From Prorocentrum cordatum (taxonomy: Eukaryota > Sar > Dinophyceae > Prorocentrales > Prorocentraceae), in contig CAUYUJ010002737.1 of the NCBI GenBank assembly GCA_963575745.1, positions 1 through 60,000 of the forward strand: a stretch of 60,000 bases of DNA, in the 5' to 3' direction. The position numbers and the translations under genes are program-made. This document shows positions 11,166 through 21,100 of this stretch, one piece after another (position 1 is the stretch's first letter; every line of letters starts with the position of its first letter). The notes under the pieces were generated by a model that saw nothing but the letters and a program-made list of their open reading frames with translations, was not told the DNA's origin and did no database searches.

Positions 11166-11800
11166 CCCGGGCACCTCGGCCCGCGAGCTTACGTTGCACC
11201 CCCCCCCTCCGCCTCTCCTCATTCCTCCCCCCCCCGATGGGGGTGGGAGGGTTCGCGCCCAGCGGCGAGGCGAGTCGGCGCCCCCGCGTCTTGGGCCCTG
11301 CGCGCTTGCCCGCGCGAGGAGTTGCGAATGGGGAGACTCCTCTTCATCCTCCTCATCCTGGGGACTTATGTGTTTGATGTAGTTTTTGAGAATGGCATGT
11401 TGGTAATGCCTTATACTGAGGATCCAGAGTTTGAGCTTCCTGTTAATATGCTATGATGTGCAACATTGTGGGCACGCCCCTACTACTGCAACATGTCATA
11501 TGGGACATGCACAACATCTGTATCACATTTGGAGCTGAGGTCACGTGCTGATCAAGATCCCTCCAGAGACCCCAAGACGTCCCAGTGTGCCCTTAATGTG
11601 CCCCCAATATGGCTTCCAACTGGCCTCTATGACGGCCCCGAAGCGGCCCTGAGACGGCCCAAGATCGCCCTGAGACGGCCCAAACACTCCAAGAGTGCCC
11701 CCAGACAACCGCATGGCCCTCCAAAGCAACCCTGGGACACCTGGGCACCACACTGGCCCCTCGAGGATCCCTCTCCTATTACCCTCCTCCTCTTCCTTTT
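11166..11800. other. Upstream region of the transposase gene
   Basis: Contains a C-rich patch (11195-11235) and, at 11540-11760, loosely repeated GACGGCCC/GCCCCCA/CCCAAGA words. A CCTCCTCCTC-pyrimidine run ends just before the leader-like sequence at 11808. No gene seen. Confidence 0.5.
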
Positions 11801-11807
11801 TTTGTTT

Positions 11808-11828
11808 CCGTAGCTGCGTTGGCTCGAG
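11808..11828 (+). other. Relict dinoflagellate spliced leader upstream of the transposase gene
   Basis: CCGTAGC (11808-11814) and TTGGCTC (11819-11825) followed by GAG match the 21-nt dinoflagellate spliced leader at 16 of 21 positions without gaps; the mismatches are a four-base central block and one near the 3' end. It lies 36 nt before the ATG at 11865, the position expected if a trans-spliced mRNA was reverse-transcribed and reinserted. The leader consensus is known from dinoflagellate mRNAs; the relic interpretation is inferred. Confidence 0.65.
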
Positions 11829-11864
11829 AAACTCTGTCAACGTTCGTTGCCTGTTCCACGTTCC

Positions 11865-13917
11865 ATGCCAACGAAGCGCAATCGATCCCAGTCACCCGTC
11901 GTCAGGCGGTCATGGGAGGACATCGACCATATTGCATCTGACGCTGGAGAAGCTCTGAAGCGCGAGGAAGCTGGACAATCACTCCTCGAGCACCTCATGC
12001 TGCAGTACGCGTCGGGCTCGATGTCCGCGAAGGATTTCTGCATCGCCTGTCACTTTGCCAGGGAATCGGGCTCCGAAGGCGATTGGGACAAGTATGCGAA
12101 AGCACCTGGCGGCCAGACAGGGAGTTACCAAAAAAAAACTGAACCGCGTGCTTGAGAGGACACCTTCTGTGAGGACCTGCGATATCAAAGTTCCAGTGTT
12201 CGGATTTCGCCACGGGCGGGGGGAAAAAATCATCCCGTTCAAGCCCCCGCATGAAGTGCTGGCGGCAGAGATCGAGGCCGACCCCAATTACCTCGACGCG
12301 AAGTGCGAAGGGCCCGAGAGCTTGGAATGGGCAGACGCTTACAACAATCACCCTGGTGTGAAGAGAGCGCTCGAGGCAGGGGAGCGCCCTGCGCCAGCTG
12401 CGCTTTATTTGGGCGGCTTTCGGTTCACAAAAAGTATCGGCGTTGGGAAAGCCGACTCAGCAGTTGCATTCTATTGTTATCTCACCACTACGAAAAAACG
12501 GCATTACTTGGGATGTCTCCGAAAGTCGGAGTGGTGCCGCTGCGGATGCAGAGGCTGGTGCACAATCTATCAAGTGATGGCATTCTTAGCGTGGTCATTC
12601 GACCACGGGAACAAGGGGACGCGCCCTGTCCTGAGGCACGACGGTTCGCAGTGGGACGACGCAGAATGGTATGGCCAGCTCGCCGCGGCCAAGCCAGATC
12701 TTCCAGCGAGACTGTGTTTGGTGCAAATAAAAGGGGATTGGGCTGAGTGGGTCGGGACGCTCGGCTTTCCGTCTTGGTCGACAAAGTATGCGCCATGCAT
12801 TGTGTGCCAGTGCCGTAAAGAGAACATGTATGATTTTTCTGGAGTGTCGCTGCTAGGAACTGAGTGGGGAGATCGTTCTGAGATAACTTACGATCAGCTT
12901 GCGTCATCGTGCGAGATTACAGTGGACGTTGACACGCCAGAACGTCTCGCCTTGATTGTGGGGTCTCTCCGCTGGTTGAAGAGCAAAAGAAAAATTGGTG
13001 GGCGCACTATCAAAACTGATGTGCCCGAGTGCGGTCTGCGGAACGGCGACCGTCTTGAGCCGAGCAAGTCGTTGCCTGACATAGGCGCCTTGACGCGGCG
13101 ATCTGCGCTCCCAATCACTCTCACGTTCTGGAGGCGCCACGTGATTGGAAGCGCATGCGCAGATTTGATTCTCCGCAGGAACCCCCTGCTCGAGACGGCT
13201 ATAATAGGAAATGTGGCTGACGTTTTTAGAGTTGACACATTACACACCCTCTACCTAGGGGTAATGAATTTGTTTGTGTTTCACGTCATCTGGAGGATGA
13301 TTGAACTCAATCCATGGGGCGCCTCAGGGGAAATTGAGGTGGTTCGCGATCTTTGTTGCCGTCGATTGAAGGACCACTTAATGAGTTGGTATTCCTTCAA
13401 TGGCGTAGACCTCAGCATGCGTCTGGGAGACCTAACTTTGAAAATGATTGGCGAAGATCCTTCTGGAGACCTCAGCACCAAAGCCGCCGAAACCTTTCCC
13501 TTGGTAAAATGGGCCGTGCACTTGTGCACTGAGTTTCCGAGAGCCCGCGACGCCACCCATTTAAAACGGGGTGGCGAAAATGTATTAGAGTATATGCGCA
13601 TCATAAAAGAAGCTGGCCCTACAATAGATATGGGCACCTGCCAGACGCTGTTGGATATGACACTCATGCATTGCTCGGCTTTGAAACGGGCGGAGATAAG
13701 GTTGGTGCCAAAGCACCATCTGTGGGTGCACCTGTCTTTATGCATTCCCAAGTTTGGGAACCCACGGCTGTACTCCACGTTTTTGGATGAGAGCTTGAAC
13801 GCTGTCATCGCCAAGATTGCAATGGTCACGCACCGCTCCCAGTGGGAGCGGCAAATTTGTAAGCGCCTGTCTGTGCTAAGCAGACTCAAGCCAGAATGGT
13901 ATTTTGCCAATGTTTGA
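11865..13917 (+). pseudogene. DDE transposase-like gene (CACTA/Plavaka type), one frameshift
   Basis: The ATG at 11865 opens MPTKRNRSQSPVVRRSWE; the frame shifts at an 8-A run (12130-12137) into the long frame that ends with TGA at 13917. With one A fewer the protein would be about 683 residues. Candidate features: paired cysteines WCRCGCRGWC (about 12534-12563); GDWAEW with Asp at 12736; CIVCQC shortly after; RVDTLHTLYLGVMNLF with Asp at 13234; and FLDESLNAVIAKIA with Glu at 13789. The D, D-x-L-H and D/F-E-x-L-N signatures with these spacings recall CACTA (Tnp2) and Plavaka transposases, where they form the DDE triad. It is an intronless gene inside the TIR-bounded element. The frameshift may be a real mutation, slippage-tolerant, or a homopolymer sequencing error; the other 590 codons are intact. 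The family call is inferred from motifs only. Confidence 0.65.
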
Positions 13918-14166
13918 GGCTTGCGGACTGCAGGGAGTGGTGCTGCTGATGCACTCCCCCACCTTCAGAAAAATGCCCCCCCTCGGCCGTGCCGTATATA
14001 AAACAAACAAGCAATATATGGGAACTGGCCTTAAAGGACCCGCGACCTGCCTGCGACCCACCCTGCGACCCAGCGACCCGCCCGCGACGCATCCAGCGAC
14101 CCGCCTGGCGACCCGCCATCGTCCTCATAGATATCATCATCACCGTCATCCACCACATCGCCGCTT
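13918..14166. repeat. Spacer with 10-bp GCGACCCGCC-type minisatellite
   Basis: 14036-14117 is a degenerate repeat of GCGACCCGCC/GCGACCTGCC lying directly upstream of the methyltransferase-like gene. The rest is short unique sequence after the transposase stop. Confidence 0.75.
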
Positions 14167-14187
14167 TCGCAGCCATTTTGGTCCAAG
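14167..14187 (+). other. Relict dinoflagellate spliced leader upstream of the methyltransferase-like gene
   Basis: AGCCATTTTGG (14171-14181) matches the leader core exactly. Over the full 21 nt there are 17 matches, ungapped; mismatches are at 14167, 14170, 14182 and 14183, and the 3' CAAG is kept. It lies 53 nt upstream of ATG 14241, as a processed trans-spliced 5' UTR would. Confidence 0.75.
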
Positions 14188-14240
14188 CGAGTTGTTTGAA
14201 GCCAGGCGTCGCCTTCCACTTCTTCTTTCGCGTGCAAGGC

Positions 14241-15131
14241 ATGGCTCCGAAGCGCATTCGCCGAAAGCGCTCGCCCACGCCCATCCCGCGGTGGCTCGAG
14301 CGCCAGGCGGCGCCAATCGGTGTTCCCAAGTTCGTACTCGAGAAGTACCGTGAGCACGTCACCTACTCGGATGACCACGCGGAGCTGGTGGATAACGTGG
14401 AGAAGGGGCTCAAGAGCGTGGAACAGTACGTACGTCGGGACCTACATGTATTAGAGTTGTGCTCAGGCTTTGGGGAGACATCGCACAGGGCTCGTGAGAT
14501 AGGGTTGAAGGCCCACGAGTTCGACAAGAGGCGTCACCCGACGGAGAACTTGAATTCTGGCCTTGGCCTTTTCTGGGCTGGCATTCTCCTCCTGCGCCTG
14601 ATGATCGGTGGCACTTGTTTCATGGAGCCCGAATGCAGCAATTGGACGTGGCTTACGATCTCATATACGCGTCGCCACGAGGACCCAATTGGAGATACCA
14701 CCAAGGAGTACGTCACTGAAGGGAATCATACAGCAGACGGCCTTTGCATGCTGATGCGCTTGGCACACAGAAGGGACGTGCACTGCATTACCGAGCAACC
14801 AGGCGATTCGTACTACTTCAAGTACCCGAAGGTGGCCGAGACCGTAGCCGACTTGAACCACAAGATCCTGACTACGTACCTGCACCCGTTCGGCCACGAG
14901 ATGATGAAGAGGACCTACTTGTGCGTCTCTCCCGATATCCGCGCGTCCAGCATCAAACTCCTCGTGAAGCCGAGGCCGACAGGACTGATCAAGAGCGACA
15001 AGTTTTGGAAGAAGGACGGCAAGTGTGTTACTGGCAACAAGGCGCTGAGGGGCTCAGCGCACTATCCAACTGCCTTCTGCAAAGCCTTAGCCGCAGTTGC
15101 TAAAGAAGGCATCAGTGTCCAGCAGGCTTGA
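14241..15131 (+). CDS. Small SAM methyltransferase-like protein (cytosine-C5 type fold)
   Basis: Single-exon frame of 296 residues from ATG 14241 to TGA 15131. The N-terminus is basic (MAPKRIRRKRSP). LELCSGFGETSH (residues 71-82) looks like the SAM-binding motif I of C5-cytosine methyltransferases. EFDKRRHP (93-100) fits the acidic end of strand 2. PECSNWTW (130-137) sits where the catalytic Pro-Cys loop is expected, with Cys kept but Glu in place of the usual second Pro. EQP (185-187) resembles the ENV-type motif IV. No target-recognition domain of normal size is present, and 296 residues is short for a DNA methyltransferase. Similar short methyltransferase-like proteins are, to my knowledge, frequent in dinoflagellate genomes. 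It follows the transposase by about 320 bp in the same orientation. DNA methylation activity is possible but unproven. Confidence 0.75.
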   Translation: MAPKRIRRKRSPTPIPRWLERQAAPIGVPKFVLEKYREHVTYSDDHAELVDNVEKGLKSVEQYVRRDLHVLELCSGFGETSHRAREIGLKAHEFDKRRHPTENLNSGLGLFWAGILLLRLMIGGTCFMEPECSNWTWLTISYTRRHEDPIGDTTKEYVTEGNHTADGLCMLMRLAHRRDVHCITEQPGDSYYFKYPKVAETVADLNHKILTTYLHPFGHEMMKRTYLCVSPDIRASSIKLLVKPRPTGLIKSDKFWKKDGKCVTGNKALRGSAHYPTAFCKALAAVAKEGISVQQA

Positions 15132-15149
15132 GCCGAGTGACTGCTGCAG

Positions 15150-16365
15150 CTGGTGCTCCTCCCTCCTCATCCTCATCCTCATTCTCTCCCCCCAGACGCC
15201 CCTCGCCGAAGGTGGCGCCCGGGAACCTCGCCAGACGGCCTGGCTCTCCTAATTCGCGGCTAGCGCCGCCGACAGCGGGCCTGCCCAGGATGAGGACGGC
15301 AGGAATGGGACGGGGGAGGGAGGGTGGGAAGGACGCCAGGGGAGGTGCGGGAGGAGAGGAAGAGGGAGTGAGCATGATGGCTGAGATATGGAGGACGATG
15401 AAAATCAGGATGACAATACTGGGGACGTTGATGAATAATTGGAAGCTCAAAGTAGGGAGAAACCGCTGAGGAGACGATATGAGGATTGAGGGAACACGAA
15501 TATGATTATGATACTGACAATACATTCGGATAAGGTTTGGGGTTGGGGAGCTCGACGATTCAAACGAGAGCGATGACGAGGGCGAGGAAGACGATGGGGA
15601 CGACGAAACTGATGGGTGAAGGTAAGGAGGAGCGATGGTGACGGCGTCGATAGCCACGGCAAGGACACATATGAAGATCAATGCTGGGATGGAGGTCAGG
15701 AGGATGATGAACAGGTTGAGTGGGGAGCAGCTTCGAGGAGGAGCAGGGACATGAAGGTGGGCGAGGAGTGGAATGAGGAGGATGAGGGGCAGGATGGGGA
15801 GGTGGCGCATGCCAGGAGGAACGCGGGAGTAAGGACGAGGATGAAAGGCAATGGCCATGAGGGGTTAGAGAAGGACGGGGCAGGCGAGAAGGATTGGGCC
15901 GAGGAGGCAGAAGAATAAGGAGACGATAAGGAAGATGAGGGCGAGGATGGAGACGGCGATGAGGATGAGGGTCGCATCGATGGTGGCGAGTGCGAGGGCG
16001 AGGATGGAAATCGAGGGAGTGGCGGGACACAATGAGGAGGGCCAATCATCGGAGCTGCGGAGGGCGATGATGAAACGGATGAGGAGGATTATGAACAAAC
16101 GTGGGGGAGGAGGAGGGGGAGGAGGAGGAGGAGGAGGAGGAGGAGGAGGAGGAGGAGGAGGCGGAGCGGGGGGGGGGAGGGGAGGAAGGAGGAAGGGGGG
16201 GGGTGAGAGGAGAGGCGGGAAGGTAGGAGGAGGAGGGAGGAGGAAGGAGGAGGCAAGGAAAGGAGAGGGAGGAGGAGGAGGCATGAGGCAGGCGGAGGCG
16301 CAGACTGAGGGAGAAGGCGGAGGCGGAGGAGAAAAGCACGCTCCGCGTTTCAAGCTCAGCTAAGG
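15150..16365. repeat. GGA-rich purine block
   Basis: From about 15290 the plus strand is increasingly purine-rich (GGAGGATGAGG words); 16095-16340 is nearly pure GGA/GGGA. 15150-15290 is a pyrimidine-rich edge. No exon was recognised. Confidence 0.85.
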
Positions 16366-16379
16366 GAGCCTCTCGGTGC

Positions 16380-17158
16380 TGTGCACTTCCCCGCTCAGCA
16401 TCCCCCTCCTCCTCGTCCCCATCCTCCCTCCCCCTCCGCGCCTCCTTGTCCTACGTCCTCCTCCTCGTCCTCTAACTCGTCCTCGTCCTCGTCCTCCCCC
16501 TCGACCTCCTCCTCCTCCTTCCTCCTCCTCCTCCTCCTCCTCCTGTGCTCCTAATTCCTCCTCCTCCCCTCCTCTCCTCCTCTCCACCTCCTCCTCCTCC
16601 TCCTCCTCCTCTCCTCATCCCCCTCCTCCCTCCTCCCTCCTCCTCCTCCTCTCTTCCTCCTCTTCCCTCATCCTCCTCCCCCTCCTCACTCCCTCCGCCT
16701 CCTCCTCCGCCTCCTCCTCCTCCTCCTCCTCCTCCTCATGTATCTCGTAACGTTTTGAATCCTCCTCCTCCTCCTATCCCCCTCCTCCTCCTCCTCCTCC
16801 TCACTCTCCTCCTCCTCCCCCTCCTCCTCCGCCTCCTCCTCCCCTCCGCCTCTCCTCCTCCTCCTCCTCCTCCCCTCCTCCTCCATACTCCTCTCCCCTC
16901 CTCATCATCCCTCCTTCCTCCGCCTCCACCCCCTCACCTCCCCTCCTCCTCCTCCCCTCCTCCTCCTCCTCCTTCTCCTCCCCCTCCTCCTCCTCCTCCT
17001 CCTCCTCCCCATCCCCCTCCTCCTCCCCTCTTCCATCCTCCTCCTCCTCCTCTTCCTCCTCCTCCTCTCTCCTCCTCCCTCCCCTCCCCGCCTCCTCCTC
17101 CTCTTCCTCCTCCTCCTCCTCCTCCTCCTCCTCCTCCTCCTCCTCGTCCTCGCCGCGG
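16380..17158. repeat. TCC-rich pyrimidine block
   Basis: About 780 bp of CCTCCTCCT with few interruptions, directly following the purine block, so strand composition switches at about 16370. The long open frames on both strands encode only Pro/Ser/Leu or Glu/Gly/Arg repeats and are not genes. Confidence 0.95.
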
Positions 17159-18074
17159 CTCGAAACTTGCGAGGGAGTGGCCCCCGCAGGAGGATGGGTG
17201 GTGGTGCGTTTTGCGTTTCGTGTTTCTGCTCTGTAGTAACTCGCGCTGCTCTCGCGCAAGTGCGCGCGGCTCTCGCCCTCGAGGACGAGGGGCCCCTGGT
17301 CGCCGCGAGAGACGGGTCGGAGAGCTCTGACTAACTGCTCGTTCATTTTTTGCTTCAAGAACCTTTTCAGAAATAATTTCTGAAAGGTTTCTGGGTCGCG
17401 CCGTCCAGGAGCGCAAAATCTAAGTCTATTTGCGCGCACGGGGCGATTTGGGGGAGTGTCCCCTGCCAGTCCTCGCCCAACTGGCAGGGCGTATGCTGGG
17501 TAGCTTGCACGGTCGATGTCAAAAAATGATCCTCCTCCTCCTCCTCCTCCTCCTCCTCTTCCTCCTGCTGCTCCTCCTCCTCCTCCTCCTCCTCTTCCTC
17601 CTCCTCCTCCTCCTCCTCCTCCTCCTCCTGCCCAGCTGGCGATCGGGCGCACGCAGTGTGCAATGCGCTGCAAACTACGGCGGGTTGGAGGAAACAAAAA
17701 ACAGATTCTGCCTCCGCCTCCTCCTACATCCTCCTTGCTTCCCTTCCCCCGCACCCGGGGGCCGCCAGGGCCTCGAGGGGCCCGCGCGCAAACCGCGGGG
17801 GGGAGCGCGAGTGAAACGTCACGAGCGGCACGGGCCGCGGGCGACGGAAGGGTGCATGCGGTTGAATGAACAAACGGTTCATTGTCGAGCGCGCGCGTAG
17901 AGCGACATGTGCCTTGCATGTTATGTTGTTTCTGCCCGCGGTTAGCCAGTGGTTACCAGCCGCGTTGCAAGATCTTTGGGAACCAAAGAAAAATCATCAA
18001 ATTGTGACGGGTTTGTATGTAGCCAAGCACTGATATCAAAAAACGACATAATTAACGAATACACATCACAACAC
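17159..18074. other. Non-coding right interior of the transposon
   Basis: Unique GC-rich DNA with a (CCT)n tract at 17525-17635 and a short inverted pair AACCTTTTCAGAAATAATTT / AAATAATTTCTGAAAGGTTT at about 17360-17390. 17930-18070 is AT-richer. I see no gene. Confidence 0.5.
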
Positions 18075-18078
18075 GGAT

Positions 18079-18122
18079 CTAGAAAATAGAGGCGGGTCTA
18101 AAACCTAGAGGGCGGTTCTAGT
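18079..18122. repeat. Right subterminal repeats of the transposon
   Basis: TAGAGGCGGGTCTA and TAGAGGGCGGTTCTA, two variants of the left-end motif, lie 15-60 bp inside the right terminal repeat, in the same orientation as at the left end. Confidence 0.7.
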
Positions 18123-18146
18123 TTTTTGAGTTTTGGAACCTCTGGG

Positions 18147-21100
18147 ACGTCGATCCATGGGCGCCCGGCGCCCGGGCGTTGAACCCGGGAGGCCGCGCCG
18201 GACCTGGTGTGAATTTATCAGTGGAATTGCGGCAGTTCCAGCGAGATCCCATGCAAGTCCGGAATTTGTTAAATGGGATCCCATAAGAGGCGCCGCCTCG
18301 CGCGCTCGCGCGATGTCCTATCGGAGCAGCGGGTCGATGAGGGTGAGCGCGCAGACCCGCCAAGCTGTCCAGTCGCCCGGGCGCCCGGGCGCCTTGGCGG
18401 GCGTCGCGCGTCCGGAATCTCGCCCTGCCAAGTTCGTTTTGCGGAGCGTTGCGTTTCGGCTGGGGGGAAATTATTCCCCCTTAGCCCCCTCCTTGGGGCG
18501 GGGGGCGGGACCCACCCGAGGTCGCGCTCGTCGGGCCCAATATTAGCTTTCTTTTTTTATGGCCCTGGCCCGTTCGAGCCAGTGCGCGGCGCGGCGCGCG
18601 CGGCGAGGAGCAGGCGCAGCCGCGACGCAACGGCATTTCCGATTTGCAGGTATGGCGACACATTTCCAACCCCTCGCACGACCCCAAGCATGACGCCACG
18701 CGCTCGCCATTCGGCGGTGGAGGTGGCAGATCCAGGGTGACTTTGTTGGAGGTGCGACATAGCCTAACAGGGTCTTCTTGGACCTGGTTCTGGATCCAAG
18801 TTGACCGTGCCCGGGCGCCCAGACGTCGATCCATGGGCGCCCGGCGCCCGGGCGTTGAACCCGGGGGGCCGCGCCGGGCCTGGTGCGATTTTATCAGTGG
18901 AATTGCGGCAGTTCCAGCGAGATCCCATGCAAGTTCGGAATTTGTTCACTGGGATCCCATAAGAGGCGTCGGTTCGCGCGATGTCCTATCGGAGCAGCGG
19001 GTCTCGACGAGGGTGAGTGCGCAGACCCGCCAAGCTGTCCAGTCGCCCGGGCGCCCGGGCGCCCTGGCGGGCGTCGAGCGTCCGGAATCTCACCCTGCCA
19101 AGTTCGTTTTGCGGAGCGTCGCGTCTCGGCTGGAGAAGAATGATTTTTCCTTTTTTAACCCCCTCCCCCGGGGGGCCACCCGAGCGCATGCTCGTCGGGC
19201 CCAATATTAGCTTTCTTTTTCTGCATGGTCCCGGCCCGCTCGAGCCAACGCGCGGCGCGGCGCGCGCGGCGAGAAGCAGACGCTGCCGCGACGCAACAGC
19301 ATTTCCGATTTGCAGGTATGGCGACACATTTCCAACCCCTCGCACGATCCCAAGCATGACACCATGCGCTCGGTCCAGGGTGACTTTGTTGGAGGTGGTA
19401 CAAAGCCTAACAAGGTCTTCCTGGACCTGGTTCTGGATCCAAGTTGACCGCGCCCGGGCGCCCAGACGTCGATTCATGGGCGCCCGGCGCCCGGGCGTTG
19501 AACCCGGGAGGCTGCGCAGGGCCTGGTGAGATTTTATCAATGGAATTGGGGCAATTCCAGCGAGATCCCATGCAAGTTCGGAATTTGTTAAATGGGATCC
19601 CATAAGAGGCGCCGGTTCGCGCGATGTCCAATCGGAGCAGCGGGTCTTGATGAGGGTGAGTGCGCAGACCCGCCAAGTTGTCCAGTCGCCCGGGCGCCCG
19701 GCCGCCCTGGCGGGCGTCGAGCGCCTGGAATCTCGCCCTGCCAAGTTCGTTTTGCGGAGCGTTGCGTTTCGGCTGGAAAAATATCACGTTCCCTTAACCC
19801 CCTTCATGGGGGGGGGGGGGGCGCCCGAGCGTGTGCTCGTCGGGCCCGAGATTCGCTTGCTTTGTTTATATGGTCCGGGCCCGTTCGAGCCAGCGCGCGG
19901 CGCGGCGCGCGCGCGCGCGGCGAGGAGCAGACGCAGCGGCGACGCAACAGCATTTCCGATTTGCAGGTATGGCGACACATTTCCAACCCATTCGGCGGTG
20001 GAGGTGGCAGATCCAGGGGGACTTTGTTGGAGGTGGTACAAAGCCTAACAAGGTCTTCTTGGACCTGTTTCTGGATCCAAGTTGACCGTGCCCGGGCGCC
20101 CAGACGTCGTTCCATGGGCGCCCGGCGCCCGGGCGTTGAACCTGGGAGGCTACGCCGGGCCCGGTGTGATTTTAGCAATGGAATTGCGGCGGTTCCAGCG
20201 AGATCCCACGCAAGTTCGGAATTTGTTTAATGGGATCCCATGAGAGGCGCCGTTTCGCGCGATGTCCTGTCGGAGCAGCGGGTCTCGATGAGGGTGAGTG
20301 CGCAGACCCGCCAAGCTGTCCAGTCGCCCGGGCGCCCGGCCGCCCTGGCGGGCGTCGAGCGCCCGGAATCTCGCCCTGCCAAGTTCGTTTTGCGGAGCGT
20401 CGCGTTTCGGCTGGAAAAAAGTCATTTCCCTTTAACCCCCTCCATGGGGGGGGGGGGGAGACCCACCCGAGCGTATGCTCGTCGGGCCCAAGGGCCCTCC
20501 TCGCAAATGCTCGTCGGGCCCAATACTAGCTTTCTTTTTTTTTATGGTCCCGGCCCGTTTGAGCCAACGCGCGGCGCGGCGCGCGCGGCGAGGAGCAGAC
20601 GCAGCCGCGACGCAACAGTTTTCCAATTTGCAGGTATATGGCGACACATTTCCAACCCCTCGCACGATCCCAAGCATGACACCACGCGCTCGCCATGCGG
20701 CGGTGGTGGTGGCAGATCCAGGGGGACTTTGTTGAATGGTACATAGCCTAACAGGGTCTTCTTGGACTTGGTTCTGGATCCAAGTTGACCGCGCCCGGGC
20801 GCCCAGACGTCGATCCATGGGCGCCCGGTGTTCGGGCGTTGAGCCCGGGAGGCCGCGCCGGGCCCGGTGTGATTTTATCAGTGGAATTGCGGCAGTTCCA
20901 GCGAGATCCCATGCAAGTTCGAGATTTGTTTAATGGGATCCCATAAGAGGCGTCGGTTCGCGCGATGTCCTATCGGAGCAGCGGGTCTCGATGAGGGTGA
21001 GTGCGCAGACCCGCCAAGCTGTGCAGTCACCCCTGCCAAGTTCGTTTTGCGGAGCGTCGCGTTTCGGTTGGAAAAAGGTCATTCCCCTTAACCCCCATCC

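Larger units (their letters stand above)
1358..18146. mobile_element. Giant TIR-bounded DNA transposon (CACTA/Plavaka-like candidate)
   Basis: The left end CCCAGAGGTTCC (1358-1369) and the right end GGAACCTCTGGG (18135-18146) are perfect 12-bp inverted repeats. The flanking array reads ...GCGCCCAGAC on the left and ACGTCGATCC on the right. Uninterrupted units read GCGCCCAGACGTCGATCC, so removing the segment restores the array with a 2-bp AC duplication (3-bp GAC if the last TIR base is counted as target). Inside are a DDE transposase-like gene, a methyltransferase-like gene, two split genes of unknown function, several minisatellites and a large GGA/TCC block. Short TIRs, 2-3 bp duplications and subterminal repeats fit the CACTA/EnSpm-Plavaka group. 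The alternative is that the ends are fortuitous and the array was broken by another event; the precise resumption argues against that. Confidence 0.72.

Noticed and set aside
16545-17919. Long proline- or glutamate-rich frames
   Set aside because: Direct translation of the TCC/GGA tract, with no ordered segment.
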